From: Amycolatopsis sp. NBRC 101858 | GTDB taxonomy: Bacteria > Actinomycetota > Actinomycetes > Mycobacteriales > Pseudonocardiaceae | Direction: 5' to 3' | Assembly (NCBI RefSeq): GCF_030269325.1 | Contig: NZ_BSTD01000004.1 | Span: 598,558 to 662,557 of the forward strand | DNA length: 64,000 nucleotides | In this document: positions 53,643 to 61,869 of the stretch, piece by piece | Numbering within the stretch: the stretch's first letter is position 1 | Layout of the letters: the number at the start of each line of letters is the position of its first letter | Notes under the pieces: model-generated | The model's database searches: none | The model's input: only the letters and a program-made list of their open reading frames with translations | What the model was told of the DNA's origin: nothing | Program-made: the position numbers and the translations under genes

Positions 53643-53657
53643 TTAGCGTTCTGCTAA
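53643..53657. promoter_or_regulatory. Inverted repeat TTAGC-N5-GCTAA between kinase and regulator
   Basis: A perfect 5-bp repeat in the AT-rich divergent promoter region, a likely site for the response regulator. TAGAAT (53685-53690) lies 5 nt before the regulator ATG. Confidence 0.55.
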
Positions 53658-53695
53658 ATCCGGTATTCGTGATCGGAAACCGGATAGAATTCGTC

Positions 53696-54385
53696 ATGGC
53701 CGCTGTTCTTCTCGTCGAAGACGATGAAACCATCGGGAGCCTGCTCGAATCCGCGCTCCGCATGCACGACTACGACGTGATGTGGTCGCGCACGGGTGGT
53801 GACGCACTGCGCCGGATGCAGATCGACGAATACGACATCGTCCTCCTCGACCTGGGGCTGCCGGATCTCGACGGCATCGAGGTGTGCCGGCGGGCGCGGG
53901 GGATCACCCCCGACGCCCTGATCATCATGATCACGGCGCGGACGCAGGAGATGGACGTCGTCGTCGGACTCGAGGTGGGCGCGGACGACTACCTGACCAA
54001 ACCGCTCCGGTTGCGTGAACTGCTCGCCCGGCTGCACGCGCACCTGCGCCGCGGGACGTCCAGCGTGGTGCCGTTGCGCGTGGGGGAGATGGTCGTCCAG
54101 GTGGCCGCCCGGCGGGTGACCCTGTCGGGGGACGAGATCGCGTTGCGGCCCAAGGAGTTCGACTTGCTGCACCGCCTGGCGCAGGAGCCCGGCGCGGCCA
54201 TCAGCCGGGACACGCTGATGGCCGACGTGTGGGACACCCACTGGCGGGGCTCGACCAAGACGTTGGACGTCCACATCGTGACGCTGCGCCGGAAACTCGC
54301 CGGCGCGGCGACGAGTTCGGCGCCCGCTCCCACGATCACGACGGTGCGCGGCTACGGGTACCGCCTCGAACTGCCCGCTCCCTGA
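53696..54385 (+). CDS. OmpR-family response regulator
   Basis: A 229-residue regulator. Receiver: acidic pair Asp9/Asp10, phosphoacceptor Asp52 (VLLDLGLPD), Lys in YLTKPLRL. The DNA-binding wing is at about 130-225 (LRPKEFDLLHRLAQEPG, then KTLDVHIVTLRRKL and RGYGYRLE). It is divergent from its presumed kinase. Start ATG 53696 has no ribosome site but a -10 hexamer 5 nt upstream, pointing to a leaderless mRNA. Confidence 0.92.
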   Translation: MAAVLLVEDDETIGSLLESALRMHDYDVMWSRTGGDALRRMQIDEYDIVLLDLGLPDLDGIEVCRRARGITPDALIIMITARTQEMDVVVGLEVGADDYLTKPLRLRELLARLHAHLRRGTSSVVPLRVGEMVVQVAARRVTLSGDEIALRPKEFDLLHRLAQEPGAAISRDTLMADVWDTHWRGSTKTLDVHIVTLRRKLAGAATSSAPAPTITTVRGYGYRLELPAP

Positions 54386-54455
54386 TGGTTCTTGCCGGGC
54401 GTTAACCCGGTCCTAGCCGGTGATGAACGCGAAACCCGATAGCTTGGCGGTGGAT

Positions 54456-54890
54456 ATGCGCAGCGATGAGAGCGATCCGAGCGGGATCCGGTGCTCGGAC
54501 GCCGAACGGGAAGAGGCTCGGCAGCACCTGGCCGAGGCCGCGGGCGAAGGCAGGCTCACGGTCGACGAAGTGGAAGAGCGCCTGACCCGGGTCGCCGCGG
54601 CCCGGTACCGGGACGAGCTCGCCGGGACCGCCGCGGACCTGCCCCCGCGGACGGCCTCGGCGAGTTCGTCCGCCGGCTGGGCTCCGGTCTTCGGCTCGGC
54701 CAAGCGACAGCTCGGTGCGGACGTCGCTACTCTCCTCGGCCGCGGTGAGGCGGCGGTCGGCGGCAACCGGCGCCTGGTCATACTGATCGCGGCAGTGGCG
54801 GCCTTGCTCGTCTTCGCCGCGCTGGTCGTTGCCGCGCTCCACGGCTTCGGAGACGACGGATTCGACCACCACGGCGTCGATCGAGGCTGA
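54456..54890 (+). CDS. DUF1707 membrane protein
   Basis: A 144-residue protein. The DUF1707 domain lies at about 8-55 (IRCSDAEREEARQHLAEAAGEGRL, then VDEVEERL and RYRDELAGTAADLP), followed by a linker, one membrane helix (about 112-132) and a short acidic/His tail. The domain is common in actinobacteria, probably a small protein-protein module. The ATG at 54456 is preferred; ATG 54423 is an alternative. Located just after the response regulator, it may be in its transcript. Confidence 0.75.
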   Translation: MRSDESDPSGIRCSDAEREEARQHLAEAAGEGRLTVDEVEERLTRVAAARYRDELAGTAADLPPRTASASSSAGWAPVFGSAKRQLGADVATLLGRGEAAVGGNRRLVILIAAVAALLVFAALVVAALHGFGDDGFDHHGVDRG

Positions 54891-54945
54891 ACCAGCGGTG
54901 GCCGGCCGGCCACCGGTCGAACCAGACTTGGCAGGCATCCGGGGT

Positions 54946-54956
54946 CCCCCCCCCCC
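54946..54956 (+). repeat. Run of eleven C in an intergenic region
   Basis: Eleven consecutive C (followed by ACCCCCGCCCC) about 40-55 bp before the second uppP start, in a promoter-like position. Length could vary by slippage or be a sequencing artefact. Confidence 0.6.
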
Positions 54957-55001
54957 ACCCCCGCCCCGGGTGCTTGCCATCTTCTTGTGAAGGAACCTTT
55001 C

Positions 55002-55838
55002 TTGAGCGTGATCGACCTCGGCCAGTCCGTGATCCTCGGCATCGTCGAAGGGCTGACCGAATTCCTGCCGGTCTCCTCGACCGGCCACCTGAAGATCGCC
55101 GAAGGCCTGATGGGCATCCCCGTCGACGACCAGTCCGTCGTCGGGTTCACCGCGGTGATCCAGGTCGGTGCCATCGCGGCCGTGCTCGTCTACTTCTTCC
55201 GCGACATCGTCCGCATCGTCGGCGCGTGGGGGCGGGGCATCGTCCACCGGGAAGCCAGGCAGGAGTTCGACTACAAGTTCGCCTGGTGGGTCATCTTCGC
55301 GACGGTGCCGATCGTCGCGGCCGGCTTGCTGTTCCAGTCCTTGGTCAAGGGACCGCTGGCTTCGCTGTGGGTCGTGGCGGCGTCGCTGATCATCGGCAGC
55401 GCCATCATGTGGGCGGCCGACCGGTTCGGCTCCGGCAAGCGCACCGAAGCCGACACGACGCTGACGGACGCGATGCTCGTCGGGTCGTCCCAGATCCTCG
55501 CGCTGCTGTTCCCGGGCTTCTCCCGCTCCGGCGCAACGATCTCGACCGGCTTGCTGCGCGGCCTGGACCGGGTAGCGGCGACGCGGCTGTCGTTCTTCCT
55601 GTCGATCCCGGCGTTGACGGGAGCCGGGTTGTACGAGCTGAAGGACGCACTGGGTGGCGGTCTCGACGTGGTGCCGCTGCTCGTCGGGACGGTGGTGTCG
55701 TTCGCCGTGGCTTACGGAGCCATCGCGTGGCTGCTGAAGTTCGTCGCGGGCCACACTTTCACGGCGTTCGTCGTCTACCGGGTGGTCGTCGGCGCTGTGC
55801 TCTTGGGTTTGCTGGGGACCGGCGTGCTCAGCGCGTGA
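55002..55838 (+). CDS. uppP: Undecaprenyl-diphosphatase (UppP), paralogue 2
   Basis: About 278 residues; canonical UppP with motif 1 GLTEFLPVSSTGHL and motif 2 PGFSRSG, complete helices and normal length. It is closer to the textbook enzyme than the copy at 47 kb and has no BlaI-type operator, so it may be the housekeeping copy. TTG 55002 has GAAGGA 6-11 nt upstream; GTG 54987 is an alternative start. The end overlaps the convergent PAP2 gene by 11 bp. Confidence 0.92.
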   Translation: MSVIDLGQSVILGIVEGLTEFLPVSSTGHLKIAEGLMGIPVDDQSVVGFTAVIQVGAIAAVLVYFFRDIVRIVGAWGRGIVHREARQEFDYKFAWWVIFATVPIVAAGLLFQSLVKGPLASLWVVAASLIIGSAIMWAADRFGSGKRTEADTTLTDAMLVGSSQILALLFPGFSRSGATISTGLLRGLDRVAATRLSFFLSIPALTGAGLYELKDALGGGLDVVPLLVGTVVSFAVAYGAIAWLLKFVAGHTFTAFVVYRVVVGAVLLGLLGTGVLSA

Positions 55839-56547
55839 GATCGGAGCGGTCCGGGACCGCGTGTCCCGGACGGTCGTTCGCCTCGCGTTCGTCGATGCGT
55901 TGCAGGACCAGTGCGGCGGACAGCCAGGTGGTGACGAAGGCGAGGCTGCCGAGGACGTCGGTGGGCCAGTGCACGCCGAGGTAGACGCGGGTCCACGCGA
56001 TCGTGAGCGCGTAGGCCACCGCGATGAGCCAGACGAGCCACCGTGGGGCGCGGGCGAAGCGGCGGACGACGAGCCAGGCGATCAACCCCGCGGCGAGCGC
56101 CGCGTCGGAGGTGTGACCCGAGGGGAAGGACAGGCCGCCGGCGTCGACGGCCCAATCCGAGGCCGGTGGCCTGGGGCGGGCGATCAGTTCGGAGATCGCG
56201 TACCGGGTGAGCACTCCGAGCAGCATCAGCAGGAGAACGAGCACGGCCCGGTTCAGCTTGGCCCGCACCGGTCCCGGCGTCAGAGCCACCGCGACCACGA
56301 AGACGAGCGGGGCGGTGAAGGCCGAGGAGGCGGTCGACGTGACCCCGGCGGCGAACGACGTCAGGCCGGCGCTGCGGTCCGTCGCGGACCAGCGGTGGAC
56401 GGCGAGGTCGAATCCGCCGGCCCAGGGGAGCAGATCGCCGGCCGAGACGAGGAGCGCCAGGAACACCACGAGGCCGGCTGCGGCCGCGATGCAGGGTTTC
56501 CGGGTGCCGAGGACGGCGGGCCTTCCCGGCGGCGATGTGGACGACAC
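55828..56547 (-). CDS. PAP2-family lipid phosphatase
   Basis: A 239-residue, six-helix phosphatase with all three PAP2 motifs: a KxxxxxxRP-like RYAISELIARPRPP, PSGHTSD, and TRVYLGVHWPTDVL. Substrates of the family include undecaprenyl pyrophosphate and phosphatidic acid. With a UppP gene beside it, lipid-carrier recycling is a fair guess. The ATG is at 56547. Confidence 0.88.
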   Translation of the reverse strand: MSSTSPPGRPAVLGTRKPCIAAAAGLVVFLALLVSAGDLLPWAGGFDLAVHRWSATDRSAGLTSFAAGVTSTASSAFTAPLVFVVAVALTPGPVRAKLNRAVLVLLLMLLGVLTRYAISELIARPRPPASDWAVDAGGLSFPSGHTSDAALAAGLIAWLVVRRFARAPRWLVWLIAVAYALTIAWTRVYLGVHWPTDVLGSLAFVTTWLSAALVLQRIDEREANDRPGHAVPDRSDLTR

Positions 56548-56686
56548 CGAGCCGAGGGTATGACCGCGGTGGTCAGCGCCGGGTTCGCCGGACGCAAAGG
56601 TTCGTTAACCTGGGCTCTGGTGCGGTGTCACCCCGGCGTCGGCTGACGGCCTAGAGTGGGCAGAAGGCCGACGAAAGGCGGGAAGC

Positions 56687-57316
56687 ATGCGACCGTACCG
56701 AGTTCTCGCGGTCGCTCTGGCGCTGGCCATCGCCGGATGCTCCCCGGCCCCGGTGGGCGGTGCTCCCGCGACGTCGACCGGCCCGGCTTCGCCCGCCACG
56801 AGTCCGTCCACTCAGGACTCCGCGGTGAACCCCGACCCGGCGAAGTTCGCTTCGCAGGTCATCGCCCGGGCTCGGGAAGCGGGCGTCGATCCGCAGCTGG
56901 TGCTGGCCATCCTCTACAACGAGTCGTACAAACCGCACGATCCGCAGCTCGAGCGCGCGTGGCAGAACCTCAAGCCGGACGCGGCTTTCGGGGTGGCGAA
57001 CATGCACCGCGCCACCTACGACCAGACCCGCCGCGGGCGGCCGTTCGCGGCCCGGCAGTGGCAGGAGCTGCCCGACGATCCGGACCTCGCCATCCAGGCC
57101 GAAGCCTGGTACCTGCACGACCTGGCTGCCCAGCTGCCCGCGAAGCACGGCACCCGGTACACCGCCGACGAACTGCTCGCTTTGGGCTACAACGCCGGGC
57201 CCGGCAACATGAAAGCGTTCGCGCGCGGCACCGAGCCCGGCGCGCAGGCCCGGACCTATCTGACGGACCTGCGCGCCAATTGGGCGAAAGCGGGCGCAGC
57301 CGTGGGAAAGCGTTAG
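56687..57316 (+). CDS. Lytic-transglycosylase-like lipoprotein
   Basis: A 209-residue lipoprotein: lipobox IAGC (Cys18), Ser/Thr/Pro linker to about 50, then a lysozyme-fold SLT-type domain with VDPQLVLAILYNESYKP (catalytic Glu expected in NES) and ALGYNAGPGNMKAFARG, the classic second motif of Slt enzymes. It should cleave peptidoglycan glycan strands outside the membrane. GGCGGGAAG lies just before the ATG. Confidence 0.8.
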   Translation: MRPYRVLAVALALAIAGCSPAPVGGAPATSTGPASPATSPSTQDSAVNPDPAKFASQVIARAREAGVDPQLVLAILYNESYKPHDPQLERAWQNLKPDAAFGVANMHRATYDQTRRGRPFAARQWQELPDDPDLAIQAEAWYLHDLAAQLPAKHGTRYTADELLALGYNAGPGNMKAFARGTEPGAQARTYLTDLRANWAKAGAAVGKR

Positions 57317-57350
57317 GTAGTCGCTGTCCGGCCTGGTGCCGGGGAAGTGG

Positions 57351-57971
57351 TCAGCTGCCGAAGGTGCCGATCCCGGCGGCCAGCAGGTCGAAGGCCTCGT
57401 CGATCACCTGGTTCTGCTCCTTGGTGACCGTCGTGGCCGGTTCACCGGCGACGAGCCGCCGGATCGGGGTGACCACGACGGTGGTCGCCGTGGCCAGGAG
57501 CAGGCGGGCGACCAGGTCGGCGCGGACCGCGTCGCCGGTTTCCTCGGTCAGCCGGCGGGCCACCGCCGATTCCAGGTATTCGCGTTGTTCCCGGGCTCGC
57601 GAGAGCAACGCGGGGCTCTCCGCGATCAGGCGACCGAATCGCGCCATGCCCGGCGCGGCAGTGGACAGCACGTGCCGCTGGGCCAGCAACCGGTGCATCA
57701 AGGCCCGGACCGCTTCGACGGCGGGCTGGCCGGGCGGACGCTCTCGGAGGGCGTCGACGAGCAGACGCTCGGCCTCCGCCTGCAGATCCAGGAGCAGGTC
57801 CTCCTTGCGCGGGAAGTAGTTGGTGACCGTGGCCTTGGCGACCCCGGCCGCCTCGGCGATCTCCACGACCGTGACGGCCTCGAACCCACGCTTGGCGAAC
57901 AGGCGCGTCGCGACATCGGAGATGTGCTGCCGGGCCTCCCGCTTCTTGCGTTCCCGCAGTCCTTCGTGCAT
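57351..57971 (-). CDS. TetR-family regulator
   Basis: A 206-residue TetR protein; HTH at about 10-60 (ISDVATRLFAKRGFEAVTVVE, then AGVAKATVTNYFPRKEDLL). The C-terminal ligand domain is variable. It is divergent from a flavin monooxygenase with 62 bp between starts, containing two inverted repeats; the monooxygenase is its likely target. Confidence 0.92.
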   Translation of the reverse strand: MHEGLRERKKREARQHISDVATRLFAKRGFEAVTVVEIAEAAGVAKATVTNYFPRKEDLLLDLQAEAERLLVDALRERPPGQPAVEAVRALMHRLLAQRHVLSTAAPGMARFGRLIAESPALLSRAREQREYLESAVARRLTEETGDAVRADLVARLLLATATTVVVTPIRRLVAGEPATTVTKEQNQVIDEAFDLLAAGIGTFGS

Positions 57972-57989
57972 GGCCGAAGTTATACCAGA

Positions 57990-58001
57990 GTCAAACTTGA
58001 C
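57990..58001. promoter_or_regulatory. Inverted repeat GTCAA-AC-TTGAC (TetR site candidate)
   Basis: A perfect 5-bp repeat with 2-bp spacer, 19 nt upstream of the TetR start. Confidence 0.5.
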
Positions 58002-58014
58002 ACCGTCACAAACT

Positions 58015-58027
58015 TAGGACGATCCTA
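58015..58027. promoter_or_regulatory. Inverted repeat TAGGA-CGA-TCCTA (TetR site candidate)
   Basis: A perfect 5-bp repeat with 3-bp spacer, 7 nt before the monooxygenase ATG. Confidence 0.5.
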
Positions 58028-58033
58028 GATTTC

Positions 58034-59509
58034 ATGAACTCTGACGTTGTGGTTGTCGGCGCCGGCCCGGTGGGGCTGCTGCTCGCGGCCGAGCTGAGCC
58101 TTGCCGGTGTCTCCGTGGCCGTGCTCGAGCGCCTGACCGAACAGAACCAAGCCCTCAAGGCCGGCGGGATCAGCGGGCGCAGCACCCAGCTGCTCGCCCG
58201 GCGCGGGCTTGCGGACCGGATCGCCGAGGAGAGCGCGAAGCACGGTGAGGGGTTCGCGTCGTTCGCCCGCGAGCGCACCGCTGCCGACGGTCGGCAGGCC
58301 CGGTTCGGCGGGCACTTCGCGGGCCTGCTGCTGAACGCCGAGTCGTCCCTCGAGATCCCGCCGCCCACAGTCCTGCCGCAGCAAGCCCTCGAGCGGCTGC
58401 TCGGCGCGTGGGTGGCCGAGCTCGGCGTGCCGGTGCTGACCGGCCACGAGGTCACCGGCCTCACCCGGAACGCCGACGACGTGACCGTGCAGGTACGCAC
58501 CGGCAGCGGCGCGAAGACCATCCGGTGCGCGTATCTCGTCGGCTGCGACGGCGGCCGCAGCACCGTCCGCAAGCTGGCGGGATTCGCGTTCCCCGGCACG
58601 GACCCGCTGACCACGGGCTACCAGGCGACGCTCACCCTGGACCCCGCCGTGCCGCTGCCCACCGGATGGCACGTCACCGACCGCGGCTTGTACGCACACG
58701 GGCCGAAACCCGGCCGGGTCCTCAGCGTGGAGTTCGCCGGACCGCCCGCCGACCGCGACGCTCCGGTCACCCGGGCCGAGCTGCAGGACGCCCTGCGCCG
58801 GGTCGGCGACACCGACGTGGTCGTCACCGCGGTCGAGTCGGCGGCCCGGTTCACCGACAACACCCGCCAGGCGGCGACGTACCGGCTGGGCCGGGTGCTG
58901 CTGGCCGGCGACGCGGCGCACGTGCACCCGCCCTTCGGCGGCCAGGGTTTGAACACCGGCCTGCAGGACGCCGCCAACCTGGGGTGGAAGCTGGCCGCGG
59001 CCGTCCGGGGCTGGGCGCCCGACGGCTTGCTGGACAGCTACACCGCCGAACGGCACCCGGTGGCCGAGCGGGTGCTGGAGAACACCCGTGCCCAGATCGC
59101 GATCATGCGCCCGGATCCGCACAGCCGCGCGATGCGCGCGCTGTTCGCCCAGCTGCTCGAGGCCGACGTGACCCTGACCGACATCTTGGGAGCCCGGCTG
59201 CAGGGCCTCGACATCCGTTACGACGTAGGCCCTTGGACCCACTCGCTGACCGGGCGGTACCTGCCCGACGTTCCCGGCCTGGCCGAAGGCCCGCGGCCGG
59301 TCCTGGCCGATCTGACCGGCTCGGCCGAGATGCGGGCCGTCGCGGCCGGCTGGACCGACCGGGTCGACGTGCGCCGGCTACCCGAGACGCCCGGGGTGAC
59401 CGCGCTGCTGCTCCGCCCGGACGGCTACATCGCCTGGGCGACGGACGGCGCCCCCGATCCGACGTCGCTCCGCGAAGCCTTGTGCACGTGGTTCGGCAAA
59501 CCACGCTGA
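58034..59509 (+). CDS. FAD-dependent aromatic monooxygenase (group A)
   Basis: A 491-residue PheA/TfdB-type hydroxylase. FAD motifs: VVVVGAGPVGLLLAAEL at the start, GCDGGRSTVRK near 177, and LLAGDAAHVHPPFGGQGLN near 292. A C-terminal thioredoxin-like region ends the protein. It would hydroxylate a phenolic or polyketide aromatic with NAD(P)H and O2; rifampicin monooxygenases have the same architecture. Its TetR neighbour suggests induction by its substrate. Confidence 0.88.
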   Translation: MNSDVVVVGAGPVGLLLAAELSLAGVSVAVLERLTEQNQALKAGGISGRSTQLLARRGLADRIAEESAKHGEGFASFARERTAADGRQARFGGHFAGLLLNAESSLEIPPPTVLPQQALERLLGAWVAELGVPVLTGHEVTGLTRNADDVTVQVRTGSGAKTIRCAYLVGCDGGRSTVRKLAGFAFPGTDPLTTGYQATLTLDPAVPLPTGWHVTDRGLYAHGPKPGRVLSVEFAGPPADRDAPVTRAELQDALRRVGDTDVVVTAVESAARFTDNTRQAATYRLGRVLLAGDAAHVHPPFGGQGLNTGLQDAANLGWKLAAAVRGWAPDGLLDSYTAERHPVAERVLENTRAQIAIMRPDPHSRAMRALFAQLLEADVTLTDILGARLQGLDIRYDVGPWTHSLTGRYLPDVPGLAEGPRPVLADLTGSAEMRAVAAGWTDRVDVRRLPETPGVTALLLRPDGYIAWATDGAPDPTSLREALCTWFGKPR

Positions 59510-59531
59510 CCGGAATTCCCCTTCGGGGACG

Positions 59532-60479
59532 TCATCGTGGGCCCGCCTCGCTGAGCGGGTGCAGCTTGATCGACGCTCCCAAGTGGACGGCGCCGCCGGC
59601 GTGTCCCTCGCACCCGGCGCAGGAATGGCCGGACGGCGTCCGCGGGAACAGCCGTTCACTCGTGTCGGCGTCGGCGTCGCCGTCCGCGGGCGCGCCGCGC
59701 TCCGCGGACGACTCCATCGCCAGCAGGGCCGCGCCGTAGGCACCTGTGATCTGCGGGTGCTCGGGCACCTCGACGTCGAGGCGGAGCGCCTGCTCCAGGA
59801 ACCGCACCGCCGCCGGGTTCCGGGCGACGCCGCCGGTCATCACGACCGGGGCGTGCCGGCCTACCTGGGCCACCAGCGCCAGGGTCCGGCCCGCGACCGC
59901 GCGGTGCACCGATGCCGCGATGTCGGCCGTCGAGTGGCCTTCCGCGAGCATCGAGATGATCTCGGTTTCGGCGAACGTGGCGCACATGCTGCTGACCTCG
60001 AGGCTCTCGCTGCCCGTCAGCGCCAGCTCGCCCAGCTCCCCGATGTCGCACTCGATGGCGCGGGCGAGCACTTCGTAGAAGCGGCCGGTGCCGCTGGCGC
60101 AGCGGTCGTTCATCGCGAAGTCGTCCACCAGGCCGTCGGCGTCGACCTTGATGGCCTTGCTGTCCTGGCCGCCGATGTCGATGATCAGCTTGACACCCGG
60201 GCGCATCGCCGCGGCTCCGCGGGCGTGGCACGTGATCTCGGTGAACGTCCGGTGCGCTCCGGGCACGAGCTTGCGCCCGTACCCGGTCGACACCGTGGCC
60301 GCGACGCCGTTCTCCGGGATGCCGGCCTCGGTCAGTGCGGCGTCGACGGCCTTTTGCATGCCCTGCCGGCTCACCGCGCCCATCTGGACGACGCTTTGGC
60401 CCGCAAGGGAACCGTGCTCGTCCACGACGACGGCTTTGGCGGTGGTCGACCCGAGGTCGACGCCCAGGTAGTGGGTCAT
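59532..60479 (-). CDS. 2-hydroxyacyl-CoA dehydratase / benzoyl-CoA reductase activase (BadF/BcrD-type ATPase)
   Basis: A 315-residue ASKHA ATPase: LGVDLGSTTAKAVVVD (phosphate loop), DIGGQDSKAI, and a [4Fe-4S] bridge with Cys127 (NDRCASGTGRFYEVLA) and Cys166 (SSMCATFAE), one cluster per homodimer. Such archerases use ATP to push one low-potential electron onto the dehydratase. The C-terminal extension after about 265 has further Cys (HSCAGCEGHAG), unusual for the family. It overlaps the upstream subunit by 4 bp. Confidence 0.9.
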   Translation of the reverse strand: MTHYLGVDLGSTTAKAVVVDEHGSLAGQSVVQMGAVSRQGMQKAVDAALTEAGIPENGVAATVSTGYGRKLVPGAHRTFTEITCHARGAAAMRPGVKLIIDIGGQDSKAIKVDADGLVDDFAMNDRCASGTGRFYEVLARAIECDIGELGELALTGSESLEVSSMCATFAETEIISMLAEGHSTADIAASVHRAVAGRTLALVAQVGRHAPVVMTGGVARNPAAVRFLEQALRLDVEVPEHPQITGAYGAALLAMESSAERGAPADGDADADTSERLFPRTPSGHSCAGCEGHAGGAVHLGASIKLHPLSEAGPR

Positions 60480-61846
60480 GAGACGGCCGAGTAGTCCTCC
60501 GGCAGCGCGCCACGCTCACGGCGGACGTCGATCGCCTCCAGCATGGCCACCAGCCGGCTCTCCAGCACCCCGTCCTTGTAGAAGGAGGCGTCCGCGACGT
60601 CACCCTCGAAGAAGATGGAAGGGATGCCCAGGTTGTCCCGCGCGGACTTCGCCAGCAACCGCTGCGGCCCGGTGAAGGCGCGGCAGGTGCGGGTCGAGTG
60701 GAACACGATCCCGTCGAGGCCGTAGTCGCGGCAGTCGCGCAGGGTCAGGTGGTCCAGGGTCTTCGCGCCGTGGTTCGTCGGGCACAGCAGGTAGTGCTGC
60801 GCCATGCCGCGCAACGGGTCCTCGGTGTCGATGAGGTGCGGCTCCTGCCAGAACGCGTTCTGGATGTAGCGCCCGGCCAGCACCGCGGCGCCGTACTCGG
60901 CGAACTTCCGTGACAGGAAGCCGAGTTTGTTCCAGTTCATGATGCCGTCGAAGTACAGGCGGTACTTCTCGTCCTGCACCGCGGAGACGCCGTTGTCGAC
61001 CCGGTCCTGGATTTCGTCGCGCACGGCCGCGAAGTAGTCCACGAGGTCTTGGTTGCCGGGCAGGAAGTTGATCGGGGCGACGCTCGCGATCCAGTCCCAG
61101 AACGTCGCCGGGGCGGGCGTGGTCTTGCACAGGTCCAGCCCTTCCCGGCGCAGCTCGGCCGCACGCTTGATGTGGGTCATGCTTTCCGACAGCGCGTCGT
61201 AGTCGAAGGGGCGGCCGGTCTGGTGTTCGAGGAAGCCGATCAGCTCGCGCAGCTGGTCGGTGACGAACGTGGAAGCGGTTTCCCACTCCTCGCCCCGCAG
61301 ATAACCGGCGTCGGGCTGGTTCCCCCAGAGGTAGGGGTGGGAGATGGTGAAGATCGGCAGTTCCTTGCCGAAGATCCGGTAGGAGATGCCGTCCCACTGC
61401 TGCCCGGTGCTGCAGCCGGCGTAGTTGTTGACGAAGAAGTCCGGCGCCGGCAGCTTCGCGGCGAGCACCTCCTGGTCGTGCACGCCGACCACGCCCGTCT
61501 GGTCGCCTTCGGTGCCCTGCAGGGTGAGCACGGAACAGCCGAGGTGCGTCCGCGAGTACGAGCAGAGTTCCGAGTTGTAGCCGTACTCCGCGCCGGCCAG
61601 CTGCGCCGGGCCCTCCAGCCGTTGCGCGGCCAGCCGGGCGGCGAACGCCTCGCCGTGGCACCACGCCAGGCCGGCGGCCTGGAAGATCGGGTTCAGCGCG
61701 CCGCCGTTGTACCAGACGATCTGCTTTCCCCGCTCCCGTGCGGTGAAGAGGTCTTCCCAGTAATCGGTGATCATCCGGCCGCCCCGGCGGGTGACGCCCA
61801 GCCGGTTGCTCTTGTCCTCGACGGGCTTTTCGATGCTGCCCAACAT
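60476..61846 (-). CDS. 2-hydroxyacyl-CoA dehydratase family, larger subunit (BcrB/HgdA-like)
   Basis: A 456-residue HgdB/BcrB-family subunit. Cluster-type cysteines appear in NSELCSYSRTHLGC, NNYAGCSTGQQW and STRTCRAFTGPQ, the positions used for [4Fe-4S] binding in these enzymes. ATG 61846 has AGGAGG upstream. Together with the next subunit it should bind an aromatic or 2-hydroxyacyl CoA thioester for ketyl-radical chemistry. Substrate unknown. Confidence 0.88.
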   Translation of the reverse strand: MLGSIEKPVEDKSNRLGVTRRGGRMITDYWEDLFTARERGKQIVWYNGGALNPIFQAAGLAWCHGEAFAARLAAQRLEGPAQLAGAEYGYNSELCSYSRTHLGCSVLTLQGTEGDQTGVVGVHDQEVLAAKLPAPDFFVNNYAGCSTGQQWDGISYRIFGKELPIFTISHPYLWGNQPDAGYLRGEEWETASTFVTDQLRELIGFLEHQTGRPFDYDALSESMTHIKRAAELRREGLDLCKTTPAPATFWDWIASVAPINFLPGNQDLVDYFAAVRDEIQDRVDNGVSAVQDEKYRLYFDGIMNWNKLGFLSRKFAEYGAAVLAGRYIQNAFWQEPHLIDTEDPLRGMAQHYLLCPTNHGAKTLDHLTLRDCRDYGLDGIVFHSTRTCRAFTGPQRLLAKSARDNLGIPSIFFEGDVADASFYKDGVLESRLVAMLEAIDVRRERGALPEDYSAVS

Positions 61847-61869
61847 TCGTCCTCCTGGGATCGATGGTC

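Noticed and set aside
54946-54956. C11 run as a phase-variable promoter switch for the second uppP
   Set aside because: Position is suggestive, but there is no placed -35/-10 pair around it and the length may be a sequencing artefact.
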